A stretch of 6,609 nucleotides of DNA from Actinomycetota bacterium (GTDB lineage Bacteria > Actinomycetota > Actinomycetes > Streptosporangiales > Streptosporangiaceae). The stretch spans positions 1,823 through 8,431 of the forward strand of contig PMOU01000253.1 of the NCBI GenBank assembly GCA_003161205.1, in the 5' to 3' direction. Shown piece by piece: positions 1 through 5,815 of the stretch (within the stretch, counting starts at the first letter, position 1; each line of letters starts with the position of its first letter). Below the pieces are notes generated by a model. The model was not told where the DNA came from. It did no database searches and saw only the letters and a program-made list of their open reading frames with translations. The position numbers and the translations under genes are program-made.

Positions 1-1
1 C

Positions 2-532
2 ACCGCGGCCGAGGCGCAGACCAGGATCAACGAGGCGTTCTCCGGTATCTCCGAGGAGATGGGCGACGTCGGCATGGCGATCCAGCGTGCCGAGGACAAG
101 ACTGCCCAGATGCAGGCCCGGGCCGGCGCCATCGACGAGCTCATGGCCTCGGGCGCCCTGGACGACGTGGGCGGCAAGCGCGACGACATCCAGGCCGAGC
201 TCGACCAGCTCAGCGCGGGCAGTGACGTCGAAAACGACCTGCGCAGGCTCAGGGGCGAGATCGCGGCCAGCTCACCGAAGCAGCTCGAGGGAGGCGCCAA
301 CGGCGAAAGCCACCCCAGCCAGGTCCAGCAGAGCCAGGCCCAGCAGGCCCCGTACGCCCAGCAGGCCCCGTACGCGCCGCCGGCCCCGCCCCAGTCGCCC
401 CAGTCGCCCCAGCCACCCCAGCAGGCTCCGTACCAGGACGCGGGTCCCCAGGAAGCGGCTCAGTCGGCCGGGATCCCGGTGTCCGATCTGCCGAGCGCGA
501 ACGAGCAACCGCAAGATGGTGACGGATCGTGA
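2..532 (+). CDS. pspA: PspA/IM30 (Vipp1-like) family membrane-stress protein, 3' part only
   Basis: The open frame enters from the left edge; 176 codons and the TGA are visible and the true start lies outside. The first ~90 residues are charged, heptad-like helix with few aromatics, including an 'RAEDKTAQMQARAGAIDEL' stretch followed by 'ELDQLS' and 'DVENDLRRLRGEI', the pattern of the C-terminal helices of PspA/IM30 proteins. Family members form ESCRT-III-like oligomers on the cytoplasmic face of the inner membrane and protect it under stress. From about base 280 the helix ends and an ~80-residue Gln/Pro/Ala/Ser-rich tail begins, with three 'QQAPY' units and 'PQS' repeats, probably disordered. 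The next gene starts within the stop codon (GTGA overlap), so the two are probably translationally coupled. Family call is firm; the tail's role is unknown. Confidence 0.9.
   Translation, partial: TAAEAQTRINEAFSGISEEMGDVGMAIQRAEDKTAQMQARAGAIDELMASGALDDVGGKRDDIQAELDQLSAGSDVENDLRRLRGEIAASSPKQLEGGANGESHPSQVQQSQAQQAPYAQQAPYAPPAPPQSPQSPQPPQQAPYQDAGPQEAAQSAGIPVSDLPSANEQPQDGDGS
341..376 (+). repeat. 18-bp tandem duplication in pspA tail, with a diverged third copy
   Basis: Two adjacent 18-base units (341-358 and 359-376, starting CAGCAGGCCCCGTACGC) differ only in the last base. Each encodes QQAPYA. A more diverged third unit lies at 419-436 (QQAPYQ). Between them, 392-418 holds three 9-base units of the CAGTCGCCC type, encoding QSP, QSP and QPP. 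All changes keep the reading frame. The pattern fits expansion of a low-complexity protein tail by slippage. Confidence 0.85.
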
Positions 533-807
533 TCGTCAGGATCCTCGGCGAGGGCCAGTTCCTGGTCGACGACGTGGCCGCGGCCGAGCTCAATCAGCTG
601 GATACCTCACTTGAGTCCGCCGTCGAGCGCGGCGACGAGCCGGCCTTCCAGGCGGCCCTGACCGGCCTGCTGACCCAGGTTCGCGCGCAAGGTTCACCGT
701 TGCCCCCGGATACTCTTGAGTCGTCGGACCTGATCCTTCCTCACCAGGACTCGAGCATGGATGAGGTCCGCAAGCTGCTCACGGACGAGGGCCTGATTCC
801 GGGCTGA
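529..807 (+). CDS. pspAA: PspA-associated protein, PspAA type
   Basis: This is a 92-residue soluble protein with no signal peptide or membrane segment. It begins 'MIVRILGEGQF' and contains 'LNQLD' (21-25), 'AVERGDEPAF' (31-40), 'SDLILP' (66-71) and ends 'DEGLIPG'. That pattern matches the small partner encoded directly after actinobacterial pspA, known as PspAA; no enzymatic motif is visible. The GTG at 529 overlaps the pspA TGA by four bases (GTGA), which decides the start and indicates coupled translation and likely similar amounts of the two proteins. It probably binds or regulates PspA, which is inference from the pairing and not from any residue seen. The stop codon lies inside an 18-bp tandem duplication. 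Confidence 0.85.
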   Translation: MIVRILGEGQFLVDDVAAAELNQLDTSLESAVERGDEPAFQAALTGLLTQVRAQGSPLPPDTLESSDLILPHQDSSMDEVRKLLTDEGLIPG

Positions 808-838
808 AGGCCACAGCGTAGCTGAAGGCCATAGCGTA
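803..838 (+). repeat. 18-bp tandem duplication spanning the pspAA stop codon
   Basis: Units 803-820 and 821-838 (GCTGAAGGCCAYAGCGTA) are adjacent and differ at one position (C814 versus T832). The first holds the pspAA TGA at 805-807; because the unit is 18 bases, the copy repeats the TGA in frame at 823-825. The duplication therefore does not change the protein and lengthens only the 3' untranslated stretch. Confidence 0.85.
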
Positions 839-860
839 CTTGTGGGTAACGTTCGGCGGG

Positions 861-900
861 GGTTTAGCGTTCTACATATAGATTTCAGCTAATAATGCTG
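861..900 (+). promoter_or_regulatory. Probable htpX-pspAB promoter in AT-rich island
   Basis: In a window of very high GC, 861-896 is strikingly AT-rich and holds several -10-like hexamers: TATAGA (877-882), TAGATT (879-884) and AATAAT (891-896, five of six matches to TATAAT). No good -35 hexamer sits at 16-18 bases from any of them, so the exact promoter and sigma factor are undecided. Its position 50-90 bases before the htpX start suggests that htpX-pspAB can be transcribed separately from pspA-pspAA. Confidence 0.4.
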
Positions 901-901
901 C

Positions 902-923
902 TGGCTCCTGGCGGGCGAGAGCC
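902..923 (+). other. Small hairpin in the htpX leader
   Basis: TGGCTC (902-907) and GAGCCA (918-923) form a 6-bp stem around a 10-base loop. It lies just downstream of the AT-rich promoter candidate and 14 bases before the htpX ribosome binding site (GGAGG, 938-942). It is short, has no T-run, and may be chance in such GC-rich DNA. Confidence 0.25.
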
Positions 924-949
924 ACCGGGGGCCGAACGGAGGTGGCGCC

Positions 950-1906
950 ATGACGGCGCGTACCAGGTATGCACCCGACCGGGGGCTAACGGTCCGGATG
1001 ACCGCGACCATGTTCCTGCTCGGGCTGGTATTTGTCGCATTTATCGCCGCGATCATCGGCATCGGGACCGCGTACCACGCGTCTGACGCCGCGATCGTGC
1101 TTTTCGCAGTGGTCCTCGGCGGCGGCTTCGCCATCGGATCACTGTTCTACTCCGACAAGATCGCGCTCCGGACGGCCGGGGCCCGCGAGGTCACCCCCCA
1201 GGAGGCACCCGAGCTGCACGGCATCGTGGACCGTCTCTGCGCGCTGGCGGACATGCCGAAGCCCCGGGTGGCTATCGCCAACTCCAACATCCCGAACGCC
1301 TTCGCGACCGGGCGCAACGCGGACCACGCGGTGCTCTGCGTGACCACGGACATCATGCGCCGGCTGACTCCGGAGGAGCTCGAGGGCGTGATCGCGCACG
1401 AGATGTCGCACGTGGCTCACAAGGACGTCCAGGTTATGACGGCCGCGTCGTTCCTGGCCATCATCGCCGCGCTGCTGATCAGGGTGGCCTTCTACGGTGA
1501 GCTGTTCGGCGGCGGCGGTGGCCGCGGCCGGAACAACGGCGGCGGGAGCGCCGCGCTGTTCATGTTCGCGCTCATGGCGGTGAGCATCATCGTCTACGCG
1601 GTCAGCTTCCTGCTGATCCGGGTGCTCTCCCGCTATCGCGAGCTGGCCGCGGACCGCAGCGGCGCGCTGCTCACCGGCCAGCCGAGCGCGTTGAAGAGCG
1701 CGCTGATCAAGGTCAGCGGGCAGATGTCCAGGATCCCGACCAATGACCTGCGCACCGCGGCGCCCATGAACGCGTTCTACTTCGCGCCCGCGATGCACCT
1801 GGCCCCCCAGGGGAGCCTGGCCAGCATCTTCTCCACCCACCCCTCGCTCGAGCGCAGGCTGGCCGAGCTCGACAAGGTCCAGCAGCAGCTCAACCGGGCC
1901 GGGTAA
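950..1906 (+). CDS. htpX: HtpX-type M48 family zinc metalloprotease, membrane-bound
   Basis: A 318-residue protein of normal family length. Helices at about 21-41 and 46-66 precede the catalytic part. The zinc site is H150-E151-M-S-H154, followed by the third ligand E231 in 'RELAADRSG' (230-238). Two further hydrophobic segments (about 163-181 and 202-224) flank a Gly-rich loop at 187-199. HtpX cleaves misfolded or damaged inner-membrane proteins on the cytoplasmic side. The ATG at 950 has GGAGG at 938-942 seven bases upstream, so the start is well supported. pspAB follows after 5 bases, probably as one transcript. Location inside a pspA cluster implies work in the same envelope-stress response; that is inference. 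All expected catalytic residues are present. Confidence 0.93.
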   Translation: MTARTRYAPDRGLTVRMTATMFLLGLVFVAFIAAIIGIGTAYHASDAAIVLFAVVLGGGFAIGSLFYSDKIALRTAGAREVTPQEAPELHGIVDRLCALADMPKPRVAIANSNIPNAFATGRNADHAVLCVTTDIMRRLTPEELEGVIAHEMSHVAHKDVQVMTAASFLAIIAALLIRVAFYGELFGGGGGRGRNNGGGSAALFMFALMAVSIIVYAVSFLLIRVLSRYRELAADRSGALLTGQPSALKSALIKVSGQMSRIPTNDLRTAAPMNAFYFAPAMHLAPQGSLASIFSTHPSLERRLAELDKVQQQLNRAG

Positions 1907-1911
1907 GGCTC

Positions 1912-2493
1912 GTGGGCTTTCTCGACACGCTGCTCGGCCGCACCAAGCCGGTCCAGCCCCGGCTGGATGACCTGTTCGCGCTGCCGTCAGCGGCGGTAAC
2001 ACTCGATGCCGGAGCCGGTTTCAAGCCCACCGGCTCCGGCTCGGTGTGCTTCCGGCCGGTTGAGGGCCGGTCCTTCTCCGACGTGCAGAAGGACGTCACC
2101 GAACTGCTCGACGTGAGCTCGGGCAAGGAAGGCGGCCTGCCGGTCGAGGTGACCAAGGACTCCTTCGGGTTCAACTGGCTGGTCAGCTCGCGTATGTCGG
2201 ACGAGGTCGACGCGCTGGTCACCGACCTGCACGCGGTCAACTCCTCACTCGTCGACAACGGCTTCGGACCGCAGCTGCTGTGCACCCTGGTCGCCTTCAA
2301 AGACGATTCCGAGCGCAGCCTGGCGCTGGTTTACCTGTTCAAGCGCGGTACGTTCTACCCGTTCGCGCCGCTGTCCGGGGAGCGCCGGGACAACGCCCTT
2401 GAGCTGCAAGTCAAGGGCGTGATCGGCGACGACCTGAGGTTCGAGCCGGACCTGGCCCGCTGGTTCCCCGTCTGGGGCGCCCCGGGCCTTTAA
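1912..2493 (+). CDS. pspAB: PspA-associated protein, PspAB type
   Basis: A 193-residue protein with no signal peptide, clear membrane segment or catalytic motif. It starts 'MGFLDTLLGRTKP', has 'DSFGFNWLV' at 83-91, a central hydrophobic stretch 'GPQLLCTLVAF' (119-129), and ends with 'ARWFPVWGAPGL' (182-193). This overall pattern matches the PspAB family encoded beside htpX and pspA in actinobacteria and archaea; the molecular function is not known. The GTG at 1912 begins 5 bases after the htpX stop; the only purine-rich stretch before it (AAGG, 1905-1908) overlaps that stop at a short spacing, so initiation may rely on ribosomes finishing htpX. The family call rests on recall of sequence pattern and neighbourhood. 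Confidence 0.8.
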   Translation: MGFLDTLLGRTKPVQPRLDDLFALPSAAVTLDAGAGFKPTGSGSVCFRPVEGRSFSDVQKDVTELLDVSSGKEGGLPVEVTKDSFGFNWLVSSRMSDEVDALVTDLHAVNSSLVDNGFGPQLLCTLVAFKDDSERSLALVYLFKRGTFYPFAPLSGERRDNALELQVKGVIGDDLRFEPDLARWFPVWGAPGL

Positions 2494-2589
2494 CTTCGCG
2501 CTGTGACTTTCGGGTGGCCGGAATGCCGCCGCACCGCATATCGTTGGCATTGCACGTAGGAGCACATACGAGCTAAGGCGGGAGCCAAG

Positions 2590-2955
2590 GTGACTGTTCA
2601 GCAAGAGGCCACGCAGGGACAAGAGGCCACTCAGGGAATTGTCCTGACTGACGGCGCGGCCACGAAGGTGAGCACTCTGCTCGCGCAGGAAGGACGCACC
2701 GACCTGCGGCTGCGCATCGCGGTCCAGCCGGGCGGCTGCTCCGGGCTGAAGTACCAGCTCTACTTCGACGAGCGCGACATCGACGGCGACATCGTCAGCG
2801 ACTTCAGCGGCGTCCAGGTCGTGACCGACAAGATGAGCGCGCCGTACCTGATGGGCGCGACTATTGACTTCGTCGACACGATCGAGAAGCAGGGCTTCAC
2901 GATCGACAACCCGAACGCGTCAGGCTCCTGCGCCTGCGGCGACTCCTTCCACTGA
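2590..2955 (+). CDS. erpA: A-type iron-sulfur cluster carrier (ErpA/IscA/HesB family)
   Basis: A 121-residue protein with the three cluster-binding cysteines of A-type carriers: C50 in 'QPGGCSGLKY' and C114/C116 in 'SGSCACGDSF' near the C-terminus. Such proteins receive Fe-S clusters from the assembly machinery and hand them to apo-proteins in the cytoplasm. The GTG at 2590 has GGGAG at 2580-2584, five bases upstream. The first ~16 residues are an extension carrying an EATQGQ tandem repeat from an 18-bp duplication; the conserved domain starts at 'IVLTDGAATKV' (17-27). The 96-base gap after pspAB has no convincing promoter or terminator hairpin that I can see. The adenosine-kinase-like gene follows after 20 bases. 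The exact subtype (ErpA rather than IscA or SufA) is set by actinobacterial usage, not by a residue. Confidence 0.92.
   Translation: MTVQQEATQGQEATQGIVLTDGAATKVSTLLAQEGRTDLRLRIAVQPGGCSGLKYQLYFDERDIDGDIVSDFSGVQVVTDKMSAPYLMGATIDFVDTIEKQGFTIDNPNASGSCACGDSFH
2602..2637 (+). repeat. 18-bp tandem duplication at the 5' end of erpA
   Basis: Units 2602-2619 and 2620-2637 (CAAGAGGCCACKCAGGGA) are adjacent and differ at one base (G2613 versus T2631). They encode the repeated QEATQG-type segment in the non-conserved N-terminal extension, so the Fe-S domain is untouched. Confidence 0.85.
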
Positions 2956-2975
2956 CGACGGGCCGGGTAGCCACC

Positions 2976-3956
2976 GTGCGCATAGCGGTCACGGGATCAA
3001 TCGCGACCGACCACTTGATGACGTTTCCCGGCAAGTTCACCGATCAGCTCATCGCGGACAAGCTGGATAAGGTCTCGTTGTCGTTTCTCGTCGACGATCT
3101 GGCCATCCGGCGGGGCGGGGTGGCGGCCAACATCGCCTTCGGGCTCGGCCAGCTCGGCCTGCGCCCGCTGCTCGTGGGCACGGTCGGCGCTGACTTCGAG
3201 GACTACCGGCGCTGGCTGGAAGACCACGGGGTGAGCACCGAGGGGGTGCGGACGTCGGTCCTGCACCACACCGCCCGCTTCGTCTGCACCACCGACACCG
3301 AGGGAAACCAGATCGGCTCGTTCTACGCGGGTGCGATGAGCGAAGACGGCGACAATGACGTCGCGGTGGTGGCGGCTGAGCAGGGCGGGATCGACCTGGT
3401 CCTGATCGGGGCCGGCCACCCCGGCGCGATGGTGGCGTACGCCGAGCAGTGCCGCCAGGCCGGGATACCGTTCGCCGCGGATCCCTCTCAGCAGCTGGCC
3501 CGGATCCTCGGTGATGAGCAGGTCCGCACGATGGTCGACGGTGCTAAGTACCTGTTCGGCAACGAGTACGAGGAAGCCCTGATCGAGCGCAAGTCCGGCT
3601 GGGGCACCGCGGAGATGCTGAAGCGGGTCGAGGTCCGGATCACCACGCTGGCCGCCGCGGGCGCGCGGATCGAGCAGGCCGGCCAGCCGGCCATCGTGGT
3701 CGGCGCCGTGCCCGACGCCCAGCCCGTGGACCCGACCGGTTCGGGGGACGCATTCCGCTCCGGTTTCCTGGCCGCGGTGGCCTGGGGGCTGTCCCTCGAG
3801 CGCGCCGCTCAGCTCGGCAACCTGCTGGCCGTGCACGCCCTGGAGGCCACCGGGCCGCAGGAGTACGAGCTGAAGCCGGGACGGCTGGCGGACCGTTTCG
3901 CCGCCGCCTACGGCGACGCCGCGGCCGCCGAAGTGGCGCCTCACCTGCCGGGCTGA
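2976..3956 (+). CDS. adoK: PfkB-family carbohydrate kinase, probable adenosine kinase (AdoK-like)
   Basis: A 326-residue ribokinase/PfkB-fold protein. The N-terminal signature is 'RRGGVAANIAFGLGQLG' (45-61), and the C-terminal signature 'DPTGSGDAFRSGF' (252-264) carries the GSGD anion hole and catalytic base D258. The start 'MRIAVTGSIATDHLM', 'VSLSFLVDDL' (33-42), F102, F116 and 'ADPSQQLAR' (168-176) closely match what I recall of M. tuberculosis adenosine kinase (Rv2202c). That enzyme uses ATP to phosphorylate adenosine to AMP in purine salvage. The GTG at 2976 sits 20 bases after erpA with only a weak GGGTAG before it; it is chosen because it gives the conserved N-terminus, including D12. 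A strong terminator follows the stop. A different sugar or nucleoside substrate cannot be excluded. Confidence 0.88.
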   Translation: MRIAVTGSIATDHLMTFPGKFTDQLIADKLDKVSLSFLVDDLAIRRGGVAANIAFGLGQLGLRPLLVGTVGADFEDYRRWLEDHGVSTEGVRTSVLHHTARFVCTTDTEGNQIGSFYAGAMSEDGDNDVAVVAAEQGGIDLVLIGAGHPGAMVAYAEQCRQAGIPFAADPSQQLARILGDEQVRTMVDGAKYLFGNEYEEALIERKSGWGTAEMLKRVEVRITTLAAAGARIEQAGQPAIVVGAVPDAQPVDPTGSGDAFRSGFLAAVAWGLSLERAAQLGNLLAVHALEATGPQEYELKPGRLADRFAAAYGDAAAAEVAPHLPG

Positions 3957-3977
3957 AAACCACGATCATTTTTCTGA

Positions 3978-4012
3978 ACGGGCCGGGGCGCTTGCCCCGG
4001 CCCGTCGGTTTT
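3978..4012 (+). terminator. Strong intrinsic terminator after the kinase gene
   Basis: A perfect 12-bp stem (3978-3989 ACGGGCCGGGGC pairing with 3994-4005) closes a 4-base GCTT loop. CGG and a TTTT run (4009-4012) follow. The stem starts 22 bases after the kinase stop codon and marks the end of the erpA-adoK transcription unit. There is no A-run on the opposite side, so it looks directional for the + strand. Confidence 0.9.
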
Positions 4013-4081
4013 GCGCGCCTTGGATGCGTGATCCGGTGTGGCTCCAACCGGTCTGCCCGTTGTGTCGTCATACTGGGTAAC

Positions 4082-4098
4082 CGGCGTATGAGACGCCG
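4082..4098 (+). other. Hairpin directly before the DUF4232 gene
   Basis: CGGCGT (4082-4087) and ACGCCG (4093-4098) form a 6-bp stem with a 5-base ATGAG loop, ending five bases before the ATG at 4104. It occupies the place where a ribosome binding site for that ATG would be, and no such site is visible there. A start at GTG 4119, or a leaderless transcript, would avoid the problem. Confidence 0.35.
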
Positions 4099-4103
4099 CC
4101 CAC

Positions 4104-4751
4104 ATGAAGGGCACGTCAGTGTTTCCAGCGGCAACACGAACAGTTATCACGGCCGCCGCCTTCATCTGCCTGGTGACGGCCGGCTGCTCCTCGTCCTCCT
4201 CGACGCCCGCCGCGTCGGTCACTACCACCGTGACCGCCAGTCCGGCGACCTCGGCCGCGAGCGGCACCGCGACGGCCACGACGGGTGGCTCAGGCCCGGT
4301 GACCAGCCCCGCGGCCTGCCAGACCACGTCGCTGCAGGTGAAGCAGGGACTCGCGCAGGGTTACGCCGGCGGCGTATACGAGGTGATCGACTTCACCAAC
4401 ACCTCGAGCGGCCCCTGCACCCTCTACGGCTATCCCGGCGTCTCGCTGGTCTCCGGCCCGCCGTACAAGCAGATCGGGCTGGCCGCCAAGCGGAACACCA
4501 CGTCATCGGCAGCGCCGGTCAAGCTGATCACACTGGCCGCCGGCGCCACCGCCAACGCCCTGCTGCAAATCGTGGACGCGCTGAACTACCCGCCCGCCAC
4601 CTGCGGACCCACCAAGGCCACCGCCCTGAAGGTGTACCCGCCCAACCAGACCATCCCCGTCTACCTCACCAGCGCCTCGAATGCCTGCGCCAAGTCCGTC
4701 CAGATCATGACCATCGGGGCCGTGGCGGCCGGCTCTGGCGGCTCGACCTGA
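4104..4751 (+). CDS. DUF4232 domain secreted lipoprotein
   Basis: A 215-residue predicted lipoprotein. It has basic residues, a hydrophobic stretch (14-24) and a lipobox-like 'TAGC' with C28 as the lipidated residue. A Ser/Thr/Ala-rich linker (29-70) follows, then a DUF4232 domain from about 72: 'GVYEVIDFTNTSSGPCTLYGYPGVSL' is characteristic (shown here in outline). Four cysteines (C72, C105, C167, C195) could form two disulfides outside the cell. The function of the family is unknown. It is the first gene after the terminator and lies 58 bases before ctaG on the same strand, so a shared transcript is likely. The ATG at 4104 has no ribosome binding site; GTG 4119, in frame, has AAGGG seven bases upstream (4107-4111) and keeps a full signal peptide, so it is a strong alternative start. 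Confidence 0.85.
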   Translation: MKGTSVFPAATRTVITAAAFICLVTAGCSSSSSTPAASVTTTVTASPATSAASGTATATTGGSGPVTSPAACQTTSLQVKQGLAQGYAGGVYEVIDFTNTSSGPCTLYGYPGVSLVSGPPYKQIGLAAKRNTTSSAAPVKLITLAAGATANALLQIVDALNYPPATCGPTKATALKVYPPNQTIPVYLTSASNACAKSVQIMTIGAVAAGSGGST

Positions 4752-4752
4752 C

Positions 4753-4776
4753 GGGCCAGGGCCAGGGGCAGGGCCA
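4753..4776 (+). repeat. Four tandem hexamers between the DUF4232 gene and ctaG
   Basis: Immediately after the DUF4232 stop codon are GGGCCA, GGGCCA, GGGGCA and GGGCCA in a row. They do not form a hairpin with a T-run and so do not look like a terminator. This is probably simple-sequence expansion. Confidence 0.6.
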
Positions 4777-4809
4777 GCCGCGGATCGCGGCGGCGGTAGC
4801 GTGGCTGGC

Positions 4810-5814
4810 ATGGGAACCGTGCTCGCGTCCGGAGACCTGCTCACGCTGACCCGCACGCTGGCGGGCGCTTACCCCGGCCCGCCTGCGCTGACGCTGACCC
4901 GGGCGTTCACCGAGTGGACCTTTGACCCGGTGATGGCGGCGCTGATCGTGGTCCTCGGCGCCGGGTACGTCGCCGGGGTGCGCCGGGCCGGGGACTGGCC
5001 GCTGGCGCGGCGGATCTGGTTCCTGGGCGTGGGTCTGGGTTCCCTGCTGATCGCGACGATGTCCTGGGTCGGCGTCTATCAGCCGGTCCTGATGTACGCG
5101 CGGGCGGTGCAGACGGTGCTGCTCCTGCTCGTGGTGCCGCTGTTCATCGCGCTCGGGCGCCCGATCTCCCTGGTCATCGCGGTGTTCCCCGGTGCGGGCC
5201 GGTGCATCGAGGCGGCCATCGGCTCGCGCCTGGCCCGGCTGGCGACCTTTCCCGCGATCACCACGTTCACGCTGGTGGCCGTGCCCTTCGTCATGTACTT
5301 CACGTCCTGGTACACGGCCGTGTACCACAGCGGCCCGGTGCGGGAACTGACCTACCTGGCGCTGATGGCGCCCGGTTTCGCCTTCTTCTGGACCTTGCTG
5401 CGGGTGGACCCGGTGCCGAAGAAGTACTCCTACGCGGTCTCCATGTGGATCACCGCGGGGGAGGTCATCGGTGACGCGTTCCTCGGGATCGCCGTCATCG
5501 CGGACCAGAACCTGATCGGCACGTCCTACTTCGGTGCGCTGGGCCGGCCGTGGGGACCCACCCACGCGACCGACCAGGTCATCGCCGGGGGAGTGCTCTG
5601 GGTCCTCGGCGACCTGGTCGGCTTGCCTTTCCTCGCCGCTCAGCTGATCCAGATGATGCGTGAGGACGAGTCCGACGCGGCCAAGATCGACGCCGAACTC
5701 GATGCCGCGGACGCCGAGCTCGAGGCCAAGGCCGCCGCGTCGCTGCCCGAGGAGGAACCGAAGCCGTGGTGGGAAGCCGATCCCCGCTTCACCAGCCGCT
5801 TCAAGGCCAACTGA
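4810..5814 (+). CDS. ctaG: CtaG-like cytochrome c oxidase assembly protein (caa3_CtaG family) without the usual His motif
   Basis: A 334-residue integral membrane protein with about seven helices (roughly 38-58, 67-88, 97-116, 146-166, 179-198, 208-232, 256-279) and a charged, helix-prone cytoplasmic tail ending 'PWWEADPRFTSRF'. Family features include 'WTFDP' (36-40), 'VPLFIALGRPI' (109-119), 'FFWTLLRVDP' (192-201) and 'DQVIAGGVLWVLGDL' (255-269). CtaG proteins assist assembly of the copper-containing terminal oxidase, and ctaC lies just downstream. Where relatives usually have H-M-x-Q-H in the third helix, this protein has R98-A-V-Q-T102, so both histidines are absent. The start is uncertain: ATG 4810 and in-frame GTG 4801 are both possible and neither has a good ribosome binding site. 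It converges on tusA with one base between the stop codons. Confidence 0.85.
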   Translation: MGTVLASGDLLTLTRTLAGAYPGPPALTLTRAFTEWTFDPVMAALIVVLGAGYVAGVRRAGDWPLARRIWFLGVGLGSLLIATMSWVGVYQPVLMYARAVQTVLLLLVVPLFIALGRPISLVIAVFPGAGRCIEAAIGSRLARLATFPAITTFTLVAVPFVMYFTSWYTAVYHSGPVRELTYLALMAPGFAFFWTLLRVDPVPKKYSYAVSMWITAGEVIGDAFLGIAVIADQNLIGTSYFGALGRPWGPTHATDQVIAGGVLWVLGDLVGLPFLAAQLIQMMREDESDAAKIDAELDAADAELEAKAAASLPEEEPKPWWEADPRFTSRFKAN

Positions 5815-5815
5815 G

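Noticed and set aside
341..436. Repeats in the pspA tail as a possible CRISPR or regulatory array
   Set aside because: The units are directly adjacent with no spacers, in frame, and encode a low-complexity protein tail.
1139..2002. Minus-strand frame of 287 codons opposite htpX
   Set aside because: The composition is low-complexity and charged, it has no ribosome binding site, and it fully overlaps a well-supported protease with an intact active site.
2494..2589. Promoter before erpA (TTGGCA at 2544 or TTGCAC at 2550)
   Set aside because: No matching -10 hexamer lies at an acceptable spacing; a promoter may exist but cannot be placed.
2997..3944. Long open frame on the minus strand opposite the adenosine kinase gene
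   Set aside because: It mirrors the kinase gene, is rich in Arg/Gly/His with no recognisable domain, and is the usual antisense artefact of high-GC coding DNA.
3992..4849. Plus-strand frame of 285 codons running across the terminator and the DUF4232 gene
   Set aside because: It begins inside the terminator stem, is Arg/His-rich, and conflicts with the lipoprotein frame, which has a signal peptide and a known domain.
4705..5565. Minus-strand frame of 286 codons opposite ctaG
   Set aside because: It is rich in Arg, Gln, His and Asp without hydrophobic core segments, and is the complement of membrane-helix codons in the real gene.
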